Origin: Mycolicibacterium hodleri
Lineage (GTDB): Bacteria > Actinomycetota > Actinomycetes > Mycobacteriales > Mycobacteriaceae
Assembly: GCF_025822245.1 (NCBI RefSeq)
Contig: NZ_JACKTL010000008.1
Span: 1 to 64,000, forward strand
Direction of reading: 5' to 3'
DNA: 64,000 bases
Positions within the stretch are counted from its first letter, which is position 1; each line of letters starts with the position of its first letter. Position numbers and translations under genes: made by a program. The notes beneath the pieces are model-generated. The model did no database searches and had not been told where the DNA came from. It was given only the letters and a program-made list of their open reading frames with translations. Shown piece by piece: positions 35,014 through 45,238 of this stretch.

Positions 35014-35418
35014 ATGAGTGCCATCACCCTGTCCGCTGCCACCAAGGCCGTCGACGCCGCCGTCGCGAAGGCACGCGAGATCGGTCAGCCGATGAACATC
35101 GCCGTCGTCGACGACGGCGGGCACCTGGTGGCGTTCGCCCGCATGGATGGCGCCATCAAGGCCAGCGTGGACATCTCGATTCGCAAGGCGCGCACGTCCA
35201 TTTTGATGAACGCGCCCACCAGCGCCCTCATGCCGCTGGTGCAGCCGGGTGCCGAGCTCTACGGGCTGGAGCAGCTCAGCGGCGGCATGGTCATCTTCGG
35301 GGGCGGCATTCTGCTCACCGAGGGTGACGTGGTGATCGGAGCGATCGGCGTCAGCGCAGGCAGCGTCGAGCAGGACGTGTCCGTCGCCGAAGCCGGCGTC
35401 GCCGCGCTCGCCTCATAA
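35014..35418 (+). CDS. HbpS/GlcG/PduO-C-like small protein (DUF336)
   Basis: 134 residues. NIAVVDDGGHLVAFARMDGA and SGGMVIFGGGILL, plus VVIGAIGVSAGSVEQD, define the GlcG/HbpS family. The same fold is the C-terminal domain of PduO adenosyltransferases in 1,2-propanediol operons, and free copies bind haem in Streptomyces. Here it lies between glpF and glpK near the B12-dependent dehydratase. Adenosyltransferase residues are absent. A role with a tetrapyrrole or corrinoid is an inference from family and context. A ribosome site AAAGG is seven bases before the ATG. Confidence 0.85.
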   Translation: MSAITLSAATKAVDAAVAKAREIGQPMNIAVVDDGGHLVAFARMDGAIKASVDISIRKARTSILMNAPTSALMPLVQPGAELYGLEQLSGGMVIFGGGILLTEGDVVIGAIGVSAGSVEQDVSVAEAGVAALAS

Positions 35419-35442
35419 GGGCGGCGCGGCAACGCCTTCCGG

Positions 35443-36960
35443 CTAGGAGACGTCGACCCAGTCGAGGGTGCGCTGCACGGCCTTCTGCCAGCCCTCGTAC
35501 CCCGTGGCGCGCTGGTCGTCGCTCCACGACGGCGTCCAGCGCTTGTCCTCCTGCCAGTTGGCCCGCAGGTCGTCGGGGTTGTCCCAGAACCCGACCGCCA
35601 GCCCGGCCGCGTAGGCGGCACCCAGCGCGGTGGTCTCCGCCACGACGGGCTTGACCACGTCGACGCCGAGCACGTCGGACTGGATCTGCATGCAGAGATC
35701 GTTGGCGGTGATGCCGCCGTCGACCTTCAGAACCTCAAGGTGCACACCGGAATCGGCCTCCATGGCGTCGACCACGTCGCGGCTCTGATAACAGATTGCC
35801 TCCAGGGTGGCCCGCGCGACGTGCGCGTTGGTGTTGAACCGCGACAGCCCGACGATCGCGCCGCGGGCGTCCGAGCGCCAGTACGGGGCGAACAGCCCGG
35901 AGAACGCGGGCACGAAGTACACCCCGCCGTTGTCCTCGACCTGCCGGGCCAGCGACTCGCTCTGGGCGGCACCGCTGATGATGCCGAGTTGGTCACGCAA
36001 CCACTGCACGGCCGACCCCGTCACGGCGATCGAACCCTCCAGTGCGTACACGGGTTTCGCGTCGCCGAACTGGTAGCAGACGGTGGTCAGCAGCCCGTTC
36101 TCCGAGCGCACGATCTTCTCACCGGTGTTGAGCAGCAAGAAGTTACCGGTGCCGTAGGTGTTCTTGGCCTCACCGGGGGCCAGGCACACCTGCCCGACCA
36201 TCGCGGCCTGCTGGTCGCCGAGGATGCCGGTCACCGGTACCTCGCCGCCCAGCGGACCGGTGTCGAGCGTGACGCCATAGGGCTCCGGGGAGGACGACGG
36301 CACGATCCGCGGCAGCATCTGCCGCGGGATGTCGAAGAACGACAGGAGCTCGTCGTCCCAGTCGAGGGTCTCCAGGTCCATCAGCATGGTCCGGCTGGCG
36401 TTGGTCACGTCGGTGACGTGCACGCCGCCGCGCGGACCGCCGGTCAGGTTCCACACCACCCAGCTGTCACTGGTGCCGAAGATGGCGTCGCCACGCTCCG
36501 CGGCCTCGCGGACGCCGTCGACGTTCTCCAGAATCCACTGCACCTTGCCTGCCGAGAAGTAGGTGGCGGGCGGCAATCCGGCCTTGCGCCTGATCACGTC
36601 GCCGCGCCCGTCTCGGTCCAGCGCGGTGGCGATCCGGTCGGTGCGGGTGTCCTGCCACACGATCGCGTTGTAGTACGGCCGGCCGGTCTTGCGGTCCCAG
36701 ACCAGGGCCGTCTCGCGCTGGTTGGTGATGCCGAGCGCGGCGAGGTCGGTGGTCTGCAGCTTGGTCTTGTTGAGCACCGAGGACAGCACCGACGCGGTCC
36801 GCTCCCAGATCTCCACGGGATTGTGCTCGACCCAGCCGGCCTGGGGCAGGATCTGGTCGTGTTCGAGCTGGTGCCGGCCCACCTCGGCACCGTCGTGATC
36901 GAAGATCATGGCGCGGGTGCTGGTGGTGCCCTGGTCGATCGCAGCGACGAACTTGGTCAA
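35443..36960 (-). CDS. glpK: Glycerol kinase
   Basis: 505 residues, FGGY family. [18 protein letters not shown] at the N-terminus, [19 protein letters not shown], and [11 protein letters not shown] match Glp[16 protein letters not shown] is the second FGGY signature. It traps glycerol as glycerol-3-phosphate, competing with the dehydratase for the same substrate. The start is a TTG with AAAGGAG eight bp upstream. It is preceded by a direct-repeat operator (37032-37048) like that of the dehydratase operon. Confidence 0.97.
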   Translation of the reverse strand: MTKFVAAIDQGTTSTRAMIFDHDGAEVGRHQLEHDQILPQAGWVEHNPVEIWERTASVLSSVLNKTKLQTTDLAALGITNQRETALVWDRKTGRPYYNAIVWQDTRTDRIATALDRDGRGDVIRRKAGLPPATYFSAGKVQWILENVDGVREAAERGDAIFGTSDSWVVWNLTGGPRGGVHVTDVTNASRTMLMDLETLDWDDELLSFFDIPRQMLPRIVPSSSPEPYGVTLDTGPLGGEVPVTGILGDQQAAMVGQVCLAPGEAKNTYGTGNFLLLNTGEKIVRSENGLLTTVCYQFGDAKPVYALEGSIAVTGSAVQWLRDQLGIISGAAQSESLARQVEDNGGVYFVPAFSGLFAPYWRSDARGAIVGLSRFNTNAHVARATLEAICYQSRDVVDAMEADSGVHLEVLKVDGGITANDLCMQIQSDVLGVDVVKPVVAETTALGAAYAAGLAVGFWDNPDDLRANWQEDKRWTPSWSDDQRATGYEGWQKAVQRTLDWVDVS

Positions 36961-37015
36961 CGGTGCTCCTTTGCCTGCCGGCCAACCGCCGACGCACGTG
37001 TGTCTGTCGTCACAT

Positions 37016-37048
37016 ACGCTAGCCGTTCAGGGTTGCAGCATGGTTGCA
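37016..37048 (-). promoter_or_regulatory. glpK promoter with direct-repeat operator
   Basis: On the minus strand TGCAAC (37048-37043), five bases, TGCAAC (37037-37032), then ten bases and TAGCGT (37021-37016), a TANNNT -10. The leader to the TTG start is about 50 nt. The arrangement is the same as at the dehydratase and LuxR promoters, with the repeat covering the -35 position. Confidence 0.7.
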
Positions 37049-37064
37049 ATGCGCGATCTGGACC

Positions 37065-38399
37065 TCAGCGCTGCTGGCTCACCGAATCCGCCACCCGCGC
37101 GGCCAACAGGCGCGCGGTGTCCTCGTCGGCAGCCTCCACCATGACCCGGACGACTTGCTCGGTTCCGGAGGGGCGCAACAGGATTCGACCGGTGTCACCG
37201 AGTTCGGCTTCGGCCTCGGCCACCGCGGACCGCACCGACGGCGCCTCGGCGACGGTGGCCTTGTCGGCGACCTGGACGTTGATGAGGACCTGCGGCAGCG
37301 TGTGCATCGGCGCGGACAGTTCGGCCAGCGTCGAGCGGGTCTGCGCCATCCGCGCCATCAGGCGCAACCCGGTGGCGACCCCGTCACCCGTGGTGCCCAG
37401 CGCGGGCATCACGACGTGGCCGGACTGCTCGCCGCCGAGGGCGTAGCCGCCGGCGCGCAGTTCCTCGAGCACGTAGCGGTCGCCGACGGCGGTGGTGCGC
37501 ACCTCGATGCCCTCCGCGCGCATCGCGATGTGCAGCCCGAGGTTGCTCATCACCGTGGCGACCAAGGTGTTCGACGTCAGCTCGCCGGCGTCGCGCATGG
37601 CCATCGCCAGGATCACCATGATGGCGTCCCCGTCGACCACCTCGCCCGAGGCGTCGACGGCAAGACACCTGTCGGCGTCCCCGTCGTGAGCCAGACCGAG
37701 GTCGGCGCCGTGGGCGCGAACCGCCCGCTGCAGCACGTCCATGTGCGTCGACCCGCAGCCCTCGTTGATGTTGAGCCCGTTGGGTTCTGCGTTGATGGCG
37801 ATCACGGTGGCACCCGCGGCGCGGTAGGCCAGCGGGGCGGCAGCGGAGGCGGCGCCGTGGGCGCAGTCGACGACGACGGTGATGCCGTGCAGCGGGGTGG
37901 AGGCGGCCGTCGCGAGGTGCCGCAGATAGCGGTCCAGCGCGTCGTCGGCGTCGAGCACGCGACCGATGGCCGCGCCGACCGGGCGTTCGCCGGGTCCGGC
38001 GCCGAGGAGTTCTTCGATGCGGTCCTCGGCGTCGTCGTCGAGCTTGTGGCCGCCGGGGCCGAAGATCTTGATGCCGTTGTCGGGCATCGGGTTGTGCGAC
38101 GCCGAGATCATCACGCCGAATTCGGCGCCGTAGACACCGGTCAGATGGGCGACGGCCGGGGTGGGCAGCACGCCGACCCGCAACACGTCGACGCCCTCGC
38201 TGGTGATCCCGGCGATGACGGCGGCTTCGAGCATCTCGCCACTGGCGCGCGGGTCGCGGCCGACGACGGCGACACGCCGCCGACTGCCGGAGGTGCCCAG
38301 TCGGCGAGCGGCGGCCGACCCCAGGGCCAGCGCCAACTCGGCGGTCAGATCGGTGTTCGCGACGCCGCGGACTCCGTCGGTGCCAAACAGGCGACCCAT
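37065..38399 (-). CDS. glmM: Phosphoglucosamine mutase
   Basis: 444 residues. The phosphoserine loop is [14 protein letters not shown], the metal loop is [23 protein letters not shown] is the sugar-binding loop and [11 protein letters not shown] the phosphate-binding loop. GlmM converts glucosamine-6-P to glucosamine-1-P, directly downstream of GlmS. It stands about 75 bp after rpsI as in M. tuberculosis (Rv3441c) and is probably transcribed with rplM-rpsI. Confidence 0.97.
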   Translation of the reverse strand: MGRLFGTDGVRGVANTDLTAELALALGSAAARRLGTSGSRRRVAVVGRDPRASGEMLEAAVIAGITSEGVDVLRVGVLPTPAVAHLTGVYGAEFGVMISASHNPMPDNGIKIFGPGGHKLDDDAEDRIEELLGAGPGERPVGAAIGRVLDADDALDRYLRHLATAASTPLHGITVVVDCAHGAASAAAPLAYRAAGATVIAINAEPNGLNINEGCGSTHMDVLQRAVRAHGADLGLAHDGDADRCLAVDASGEVVDGDAIMVILAMAMRDAGELTSNTLVATVMSNLGLHIAMRAEGIEVRTTAVGDRYVLEELRAGGYALGGEQSGHVVMPALGTTGDGVATGLRLMARMAQTRSTLAELSAPMHTLPQVLINVQVADKATVAEAPSVRSAVAEAEAELGDTGRILLRPSGTEQVVRVMVEAADEDTARLLAARVADSVSQQR

Positions 38400-38474
38400 G
38401 CTCCTCCTAGAAAAACCGAGAGCGTGCGCGCCTTGGACAGACGCGCACGCTCGCGGGGTACACCGTGCTGAGGA

Positions 38475-38983
<509 letters not shown>

Positions 38984-38987
<4 letters not shown>

Positions 38988-39427
38988 TGGGCCACCTGCT
39001 TGATCTCGAACGGAACCGGCTGCTGCGCGATGTGCGGATGCTCGGCGCCCGCGTACACCTTCAGCTTCTTCTGAACCTGACGGCTCAGCTTGTTGTGCGG
39101 CAGCATCCCGACGATCGCGTTCTCCACGACCCGCTCCGGGTGCTTGGCCATCATTTCGCCGATCGTGCGCTTGCGCAGGCCGCCGGGGTAACCCGAGTGG
39201 CGGTAGGCGTACTTGTTGGCGAGCTTGTCGCCACTGATGGCGACCTTGTCTGCATTGATGACGATGACGAAGTCGCCACCGTCGACATTCGGCGTGAACG
39301 TCGGCTTGTGCTTGCCGCGCAGCAGTGTTGCCACTGCGACGGCGAGCCGGCCGAGGACCACGTCGGTGGCGTCGATGACGTACCACGTGCGCGTGGTGTC
39401 ACCAGCCTTCGGCGTGTACGTAGGCAC
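38984..39427 (-). CDS. rplM: 50S ribosomal protein L13
   Basis: 147 residues of typical L13: [50 protein letters not shown]. It is first in the rplM-rpsI pair; a promoter lies at 39560-39589, leaving a leader of ~125 nt that could carry autogenous regulation. Confidence 0.98.
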
Positions 39428-39559
39428 AGCGCTACCTTCTTCTCTCTCGGGTTTCCCGGGTGACCGGGGTGTCGGTCAGGCGCAGGGTGGGCGTCCTCGG
39501 CGACCGACGTAGACCCGAGGACCCGCAGAGTCTTGCGACTCACCGCGCGCCAACCGAGC

Positions 39560-39589
39560 AGCCTACCGGGGACCGTCGTCGCAGGTCAA
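39560..39589 (-). promoter_or_regulatory. Promoter of rplM-rpsI
   Basis: On the minus strand TTGACC (39589-39584), an 18-bp spacer and TAGGCT (39565-39560) form a good SigA-type promoter. It is the best match in the 361-bp stretch 39428-39788, which otherwise contains only the two palindromes listed next. Confidence 0.65.
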
Positions 39590-39638
39590 AACGCCCGTTC
39601 GGGCCACCGCCGGCACGCGCCCGGATCACTCCCCCCAT

Positions 39639-39694
39639 CGAGTGTGCGGCCAGATCGCGATTCGGCCGCGAAGGGCGATCTCACCGCACACTCG
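39639..39694. repeat. 56-bp nested palindrome between esxT and rplM
   Basis: CGAGTGTGCGG (39639-39649) pairs with CCGCACACTCG (39684-39694). Inside it AGATCGC (39652-39658) pairs with GCGATCT (39675-39681) and TTCG with CGAA, giving an almost continuous hairpin with small internal loops. It is either a strong terminator for esxU-esxT or a mobile palindromic repeat unit. Confidence 0.65.
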
Positions 39695-39723
39695 ACGCAC
39701 TCCCGGACTGACCCCGGACACGA

Positions 39724-39769
39724 CTGTGCGGTCCCTTCCGGGCCTCTCCACCCGGTTGGGACCGCACAG
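39724..39769. terminator. Hairpin downstream of esxT
   Basis: CTGTGCGGTCCC (39724-39735) and GGGACCGCACAG (39758-39769) form a perfect 12-bp stem with a 22-base loop. It lies 20 bp downstream of the esxT stop, so it is likely the terminator of the esxU-esxT transcript. It shares the TGTGCGG core with the neighbouring palindrome. Confidence 0.6.
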
Positions 39770-39788
39770 GGTCTCGTGTGCCTGCGGC

Positions 39789-40085
39789 CTAGAAGCCCCA
39801 GGCTCCCGCCGCACGGCGGTCGGTGTCGGCGACGTCGTCGGAACCCTCGCGGACCGCGTTGCCGAGGGACACCAGCATGTCGTTCAGTGCGGCCGCCGAC
39901 CGGTCCCATCTGGCCTGCTCGACGCGGTAGGCCTCCGCCGCCTCCCGCGTCCAGACCGCCTGAAGGGGCGCTATCTGGGCGCGCAATTCGTCCAGCGCAG
40001 CGTTGAACCGCGCGGAGGTGTGGTGAATCTCTTGACGGACCGTGTACTCGATCTCGTTGAAGTCGTATGACAGAACCGGTTCCAT
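39789..40085 (-). CDS. esxT: ESX-4 WXG100-like protein EsxT
   Basis: 98 residues, two helices with a turn at AVWTREAAEAY, where the WXG motif is W-T-R (no glycine), and a C-terminal helix (RSAAALNDMLVSLGNAVREG). It pairs with EsxU as a secreted heterodimer of the ESX-4 system. Second gene of the esxU-esxT pair, 31 bp after esxU; corresponds to Rv3444c. Confidence 0.92.
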   Translation of the reverse strand: MEPVLSYDFNEIEYTVRQEIHHTSARFNAALDELRAQIAPLQAVWTREAAEAYRVEQARWDRSAAALNDMLVSLGNAVREGSDDVADTDRRAAGAWGF

Positions 40086-40116
40086 GGCTGCTCCATTCGG
40101 GTGGGTGGACGGGTAC

Positions 40117-40428
40117 TCAGCGGACGTCGACCGACGCGATCCGGTGGGAGTGCTGATCGGCGGCCTCGCGGAGCGTTCGCTCGTTGAACCGGATGGTCTC
40201 GGCGATCCGTTGCAGCGACTGGTGCAAGGCGAGGGACTCGGTGTTCCACCGGTCGACGACGTCGCGGAACCGCGCCGCCGCGGACCCACCCCACACCGAC
40301 GGCGGGACCGTGCTCATCTGCCCGATGAACGTCCGGAGCATCGCCCCGGTCTCCTCGTTGCAGCCGTCGATCTTCCCGGCGACGGTCGACATCAGACCGA
40401 AGTCGGTGTTCAGCGCTCCACTGGTCAT
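40117..40428 (-). CDS. esxU: ESX-4 WXG100 protein EsxU
   Basis: 103 residues with the WXG motif in [11 protein letters not shown] flanked by two helices. Partner of EsxT. The start at ATG 40428 has GGAAGGGAA upstream; a longer frame would run through the ECF-type promoter at 40464-40491. Corresponds to Rv3445c. Confidence 0.92.
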   Translation of the reverse strand: MTSGALNTDFGLMSTVAGKIDGCNEETGAMLRTFIGQMSTVPPSVWGGSAAARFRDVVDRWNTESLALHQSLQRIAETIRFNERTLREAADQHSHRIASVDVR

Positions 40429-40463
40429 CGGATTCCCTTCCACGTGTGGTCCCATGTTTGATT

Positions 40464-40491
40464 GGACGCACCGGCTGGCGCTTCGGTTCCC
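40464..40491 (-). promoter_or_regulatory. ECF-sigma (SigM-like) promoter of esxU-esxT
   Basis: On the minus strand GGGAAC (40491-40486), exactly 17 bases, CGTCC (40468-40464). This is the ECF-type pattern recalled for SigM in M. tuberculosis, which is known to activate esxT/esxU. The same pattern with the same spacer is present before eccC4. Confidence 0.7.
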
Positions 40492-40502
40492 TTGTGCATG
40501 AA

Positions 40503-41624
40503 TCACTTTCGCTCGACCGCATGCGCCGAACGGATCGCCCGGTCACAGGCGTCCTGGGGAGCGGGTCCGGTGCCCTGACAACCGATCGCGATCCGCACTC
40601 CCCCGTCGAGCAGCACCGTCCAGTCGACCCGCCGATCGGGGCGCACCTCCCGGTAGGTGACGACGCTGCGCTCCGCGCGCTCGTCGGCCGCCGTGAAGTC
40701 GACGAAGGTCCCCTGCGGCTGACCGACGAGAACGGCGGCCAACGCCGCGGCGGTCGAGTCCAGCGTCTCGGTGTCGGGCACTCGCGACTGCGTCACGTGG
40801 ATCACCTCGGAACGGTCGCCGGGCGAGCTCACCTGCACGCGAGCTGAACCCGGCCCCGTCGTGACCCTCTCGACGGTCCAGGCGGCGGGAACCTCCACGG
40901 CGACCCGGCCCTCCACCAACCACCAGGCGTCGGCCGGATCCGCGGGGCGGCCGTCGACGCCCACCGCCGCAGCCGCCAACCCACCGGCCGTCAGGATCGC
41001 CGCGGCCACCCCCACCGTGCGCGGCGTCAGATGCCGACGGAGCGCCCTGGCATCGGCTGCGCCACCAACGGCGGCGACGAGCGACCGGTCGTCCTCGAGC
41101 GTCACGTCGGCGCCACGCAATCGAAGCGCGCGAACGAGATCGGCGCCCAGGAGCTTGACGCCCGACGGCGCGTCGACCGTCACCGCGGGCCGCCCGTCGA
41201 CGTGGGCGACGACGGCCTCGATGATGCCGGCCGGATGGCTCGCGCGCGCGATGGCATGCCGCCGACCGTCGGCGTGGACGATCACGAGCTCGGGTCCGAG
41301 CTCCACCACGACCGGCTCGGTGCGCCACACCTCCGAGCGCAGGACCACGACGACGTCGTCGGACCAGTGCCTGGCCGCGGTCGCGACGCGCGCGAGCCGC
41401 CGCGTGCCCCACCACGACGGGCAGATCAGCAGCAGCCGCTTGCAGGGACCGTCCGAAGCCGACCCGACCAGGTCTCGCCATAAATCGTCGACGCCGACCA
41501 CGCAGTCGTCGACGAGCGCGTGGGCGTCGTCGAGGGACTCCAGCGCGGTCGTCGCCAGCTCGAGATCCACCGCGCCGCGGCCGACGACCTCCTTGGGCCC
41601 CACCACCACGACCACGCCGCTCAC
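40503..41624 (-). CDS. Type VII secretion-associated protein (Rv3446c-like)
   Basis: 373 residues. The N-terminus reads [19 protein letters not shown]; a central transmembrane segment [20 protein letters not shown] (about residues 185-205) separates a cytosolic domain from an external domain with [12 protein letters not shown]. This is the layout of the TIGR03931-type T7SS-associated protein always found in ESX-4 loci. Its GTG start overlaps the eccC4 stop. Precise role unknown. Confidence 0.85.
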   Translation of the reverse strand: MSGVVVVVGPKEVVGRGAVDLELATTALESLDDAHALVDDCVVGVDDLWRDLVGSASDGPCKRLLLICPSWWGTRRLARVATAARHWSDDVVVVLRSEVWRTEPVVVELGPELVIVHADGRRHAIARASHPAGIIEAVVAHVDGRPAVTVDAPSGVKLLGADLVRALRLRGADVTLEDDRSLVAAVGGAADARALRRHLTPRTVGVAAAILTAGGLAAAAVGVDGRPADPADAWWLVEGRVAVEVPAAWTVERVTTGPGSARVQVSSPGDRSEVIHVTQSRVPDTETLDSTAAALAAVLVGQPQGTFVDFTAADERAERSVVTYREVRPDRRVDWTVLLDGGVRIAIGCQGTGPAPQDACDRAIRSAHAVERK

Positions 41625-44600
41625 GGCGGCTCGGTCCACGACACCTGGACGAGGTGGTCGGCGTGGCCCCGGCGGATCAGCGTGCCCCTGCCGGGCGGCA
41701 ACGGTCCGGGACGCACCGAGCCGAGCAGCACCCCCTCGTCCGGGCTGGCGCTCATCATCAAGCCCGCGGCACCCAAATCCTTGGTGCGGGCCAGGATTGG
41801 ATCGAACATCGCCCGCGCGGCACCGCCGGAGCGGCGGGCGATCACCAGATGCAGACCAAGGTCCTTGGCGTGCGGCAGCAGGTCGAGCAGCGGCGACAAC
41901 GGGTTGCCTGACGCGCCCGCCACCAGGTCGTAGTCGTCGACGACCACGAACACCTCCGGCCCCGACCACCACGACCGGTCCCGGAGCTGCTGCTGCGTCA
42001 CCCGCTCGTCGGGCAGTCTGTCGGTCAGCATGCGCGTGGCCGTGGCCACGTGGGCCTCCGCCGACGCCGTGGACATCGCATATCCGAGCAGGTGGTCGGA
42101 TTCGACGACGCCCAGCAGGGTGCGGCGGAAGTCGACGACGAGCAGGCGGGCAGCGTCGGGTCCGTTGGTGCGCACGATTTCCCGGCACAGGGTGCGCAGC
42201 GTGGCGGTCTTGCCGCATTCGCTGGCACCGAGGATCAGCAGATGCGGATGCGTCGCGAAGTCCATGGGCATCGGCCGCAGGTCGTCCTCGCCGAGACCGA
42301 CGGCCATCCGGGCACCGGCCTGCCCGACGACGTCGGCATGGGCCACCCGCGCCGGAAGGAGGCGGACGGCCGGTGCCGCCCGATCCGGGAACCGGGCGGC
42401 CACCGCGGCCACGTCGGTGCCGTCGGCGCACGGCACGGCGGTGACGAATTCCAGTCCAGCACGGGTGATTCCGTGTCCCGGCGGGCGGGTGCCCAGGAGG
42501 CGGGCCTGCTTGCGGTCCATCTCCGAGTCGGCGGGGTCGCCGAGACACAGTTCGACGCGGGTGCCGAGCTGATCCTTCAGGGCCGGCCGAATGTCGGCCC
42601 ATCGCGACGCGGTGACGACGACGTGCACCCCGAGCGAAAGACCCTGCGTGGCGATCGCGGTGACGGCCTCCTCCATCCCGTCGAATTCCTGCCGGGCCAC
42701 CGCCCAGCCGTCGACCACGAGGAACGCCGCACTGCAATCCGACGCGTCGCCACGTCCCTCGCGAAGCCGGGTCTCCCGCTGCCGCACCAGCGCCTGCACG
42801 TGCGAGACGATCCTGCGGGCGAGGTCGCGCTCGAGCCTGCCGGCGATCGCGCCCACGTGGGGCAGCGACCGCAGTGACGACAACGACCCGCCGCCGAAGT
42901 CGAGCCCGTACACGTGTACCGCCTCGGGATCGTGGGTCGCCGCCAGACCGACGACGACGCCGCGCAGCGCGGTCGTCTTGCCCGACCGTGGGCCGCCGAC
43001 GATGGCCACGTTGCCCCCGGCGGCCCGCAAGTCGATCGTCAGCGTGTCGCGACGTTGCTCGAACGGGTTGTCCACCAACCCGATCGGCAGCACCAGGGGC
43101 GCCAACCCATCCGCTTTGCCGAGGAGGTCGCGCAATCTCGGCGAGGCGTCGAGCGGCGGAAGCCAGACCCGGTGGGCCGGCTCTCCACGATCGGCGAGCC
43201 CGTCGACCACGACGTCGAGCAGCGCTCGCGACGTGCGCGCCGGCTCGTGGCGAGTGGGTGCGTGCTCGGCGTCGCGGGCCGTGAAGCGCCTGGCCGTCTG
43301 GTCGTTACGCGAGACGGCCCCGGCAACCGGCCCGGACACGTAGGCACTGCGGAACCGGACGAGGTCACCGGCGGCGGTCTTGAGAATCGCCGCACCCGGC
43401 GTGCCGGGGAGCTCGTAGGCGTCGGCGGTCCCAAGTACCGCGCGGGATTCGCTGGCGGAGAACGTCTTCAGACAGATGCGGTAGGACAGGTGGGTCTCGA
43501 GCCCGCGGAGCCGGCCTTCGTCGAGCCGCTGACTGGCCAGCAGCAGGTGCATGCCCAGGGACCTGCCGAGACGACCGACGGCGACGAACAGTTCGGCGAA
43601 GTCGGGGTGCTGGCTGAGCAGTTCGGAGAACTCGTCGACGACGATGAACAGCGCGGGCAACGGCGGGAGCTCGGCCCCGCGGGCGCGGGCGTCGTCGTAG
43701 TCGGTGATGCCAGGGAAGCCCCCGGCGGCCCGCAGCACCCGTTGGCGCCGCGTCATCTCCCCGGCGAGCGCGTCCCTCATGCGCGAAACCAGGTGAGCCT
43801 CCTCGGACAGATTCGTCACCACGGCCGCCACGTGCCGGAGGCGTTCGAGCCCGAGGAACGTGGCTCCGCCCTTGAAGTCGACGAGGACCAGGTTGAGAGC
43901 GTCGGGTCCGTGCGTCGCGACCAGACCGAGGACCAGCGTCCGGAGGAACTCGGACTTGCCGGAACCGGTGGCGCCCACGCACAGGCCGTGCGGGCCCATG
44001 CCGCCGCGGGCGGCCTCCTTGAGGTCCACCTGCACCCGCTGCCCCGTCTCGGTCAGGCCGATCGCCACCCGAAGGCGGGCGGCCACCGGTCGCGGTCGCC
44101 ACGTCCGCTCGACGTCGAGGCGGTCGGCGTCGCCAACGCCGACCAGGTCGGCCCAGTCCGCACCGTCGGCCACGGCGGCGGACGCCGCCTGAAACGGCGC
44201 AAGCCCTCTGGCGCAGACCACCGCCTGCGCGGTCGTCACCGCGTCGGGGTGCTCCACCGCCGAGGTGCCGTCCACCCTGAGGTGCACACACTCGCCGGCC
44301 AGCGGGCCGACGGCGATCGTCGTGGTGTCGGCGCCGGGTGTCTCCTCCGCCTGGCCGTCGAATATCAGTACGTGACGAGCCCGCGGCCGGGACTCCGGCG
44401 AAACACCGTGATGGGGAAGCCACTTCAGCCAGTCCCAGTGCGCATCCGCGCGGTCACCGACCGCCGTGACCCGAACCACGTCGGGGCCGTGCAGGACGGT
44501 CAGTTGGCAGACCAGCGCCCGGACCACGCCCCGGGCGGCGTTCGTCTCCCCCTCCACGGCGATGCGCGAATGCGCGGTCAGGTCGAGGGTGACGGGGAGA

Positions 44601-45202
44601 CCGGGCACCGTCGACCGGTCGGCGAGCACGCGGTCGACGGCGTCGTCCACCACGGGATCCCGCGCGTCGGACCCCGCGGCGTCCGGCACCACCACCCTGG
44701 TGGCGAGCGGACGGGGGCCGGTGCCGACGCGCACGTGGCAGAAGTCCTCGTCGCCGGGGCGGCGCTCCCACATGCGGGCACCGCCGATCAGCGTCCACAC
44801 CGCACCTGGGTCGGGGTGGCTCCAGTGCAGTGACTCGTGTTGCGCCGCGGCGGTTCTCGCCAGGGACTCGTCGAGCTCGTCCAGGTAGCGAAGGTAGGCG
44901 CGCCGGTCGGCGTCGAGCTCCCCACCCCGGCGTGCTCCCCTGGACTGGTAGGCGACCGAGCCGAGCACCGACACCAGCATCATGACGGGGAGGAACAGGA
45001 ACACCGGACTGCGTGCCGACGCCGCGCCCGAGGTGAAGTACAGCACCGTCATCCCACCCATCGCGAGCAGCATCACCACCGGGAGCAGTCTGCCGACGAG
45101 ATTGACAGGTGGATCCTTCGGCACCGCGGGTGGTTGCTCCACGACGACCTCGCCGTCGTCGAACGGCGGGGGACGCAGGCGGCGCTGGCATGAAGATCCC
45201 AT
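41621..45202 (-). CDS. eccC4: ESX-4 secretion ATPase EccC4
   Basis: 1193 residues, the motor of the secretion complex. Two N-terminal membrane helices (LVGRLLPVVMLLAMGGMTVL and SPVFLFLPVMMLVSVLGS) precede three FtsK/SpoIIIE ATPase domains. Walker A motifs are GATGSGKS, GGPRSGKT and GASECGKT; the first Walker B is VLVDFKGGATF. The start at 45202 (MGSSCQRRLRP) is within one or two bases of the expected transcription start of the ECF-type promoter at 45211-45238, so the mRNA would be leaderless. Corresponds to Rv3447c. Confidence 0.95.
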   Translation of the reverse strand: MGSSCQRRLRPPPFDDGEVVVEQPPAVPKDPPVNLVGRLLPVVMLLAMGGMTVLYFTSGAASARSPVFLFLPVMMLVSVLGSVAYQSRGARRGGELDADRRAYLRYLDELDESLARTAAAQHESLHWSHPDPGAVWTLIGGARMWERRPGDEDFCHVRVGTGPRPLATRVVVPDAAGSDARDPVVDDAVDRVLADRSTVPGLPVTLDLTAHSRIAVEGETNAARGVVRALVCQLTVLHGPDVVRVTAVGDRADAHWDWLKWLPHHGVSPESRPRARHVLIFDGQAEETPGADTTTIAVGPLAGECVHLRVDGTSAVEHPDAVTTAQAVVCARGLAPFQAASAAVADGADWADLVGVGDADRLDVERTWRPRPVAARLRVAIGLTETGQRVQVDLKEAARGGMGPHGLCVGATGSGKSEFLRTLVLGLVATHGPDALNLVLVDFKGGATFLGLERLRHVAAVVTNLSEEAHLVSRMRDALAGEMTRRQRVLRAAGGFPGITDYDDARARGAELPPLPALFIVVDEFSELLSQHPDFAELFVAVGRLGRSLGMHLLLASQRLDEGRLRGLETHLSYRICLKTFSASESRAVLGTADAYELPGTPGAAILKTAAGDLVRFRSAYVSGPVAGAVSRNDQTARRFTARDAEHAPTRHEPARTSRALLDVVVDGLADRGEPAHRVWLPPLDASPRLRDLLGKADGLAPLVLPIGLVDNPFEQRRDTLTIDLRAAGGNVAIVGGPRSGKTTALRGVVVGLAATHDPEAVHVYGLDFGGGSLSSLRSLPHVGAIAGRLERDLARRIVSHVQALVRQRETRLREGRGDASDCSAAFLVVDGWAVARQEFDGMEEAVTAIATQGLSLGVHVVVTASRWADIRPALKDQLGTRVELCLGDPADSEMDRKQARLLGTRPPGHGITRAGLEFVTAVPCADGTDVAAVAARFPDRAAPAVRLLPARVAHADVVGQAGARMAVGLGEDDLRPMPMDFATHPHLLILGASECGKTATLRTLCREIVRTNGPDAARLLVVDFRRTLLGVVESDHLLGYAMSTASAEAHVATATRMLTDRLPDERVTQQQLRDRSWWSGPEVFVVVDDYDLVAGASGNPLSPLLDLLPHAKDLGLHLVIARRSGGAARAMFDPILARTKDLGAAGLMMSASPDEGVLLGSVRPGPLPPGRGTLIRRGHADHLVQVSWTEPP

Positions 45203-45210
45203 CGTTGAAT

Positions 45211-45238
45211 GGACGCTGCCGGCGGCAATTTGGTTCCC
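45211..45238 (-). promoter_or_regulatory. ECF-sigma (SigM-like) promoter of eccC4
   Basis: On the minus strand GGGAAC (45238-45233), 17 bases, CGTCC (45215-45211), identical in elements and spacer to the esxU-esxT promoter. The -35 and spacer lie inside the palindrome at 45221-45263. Confidence 0.7.
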
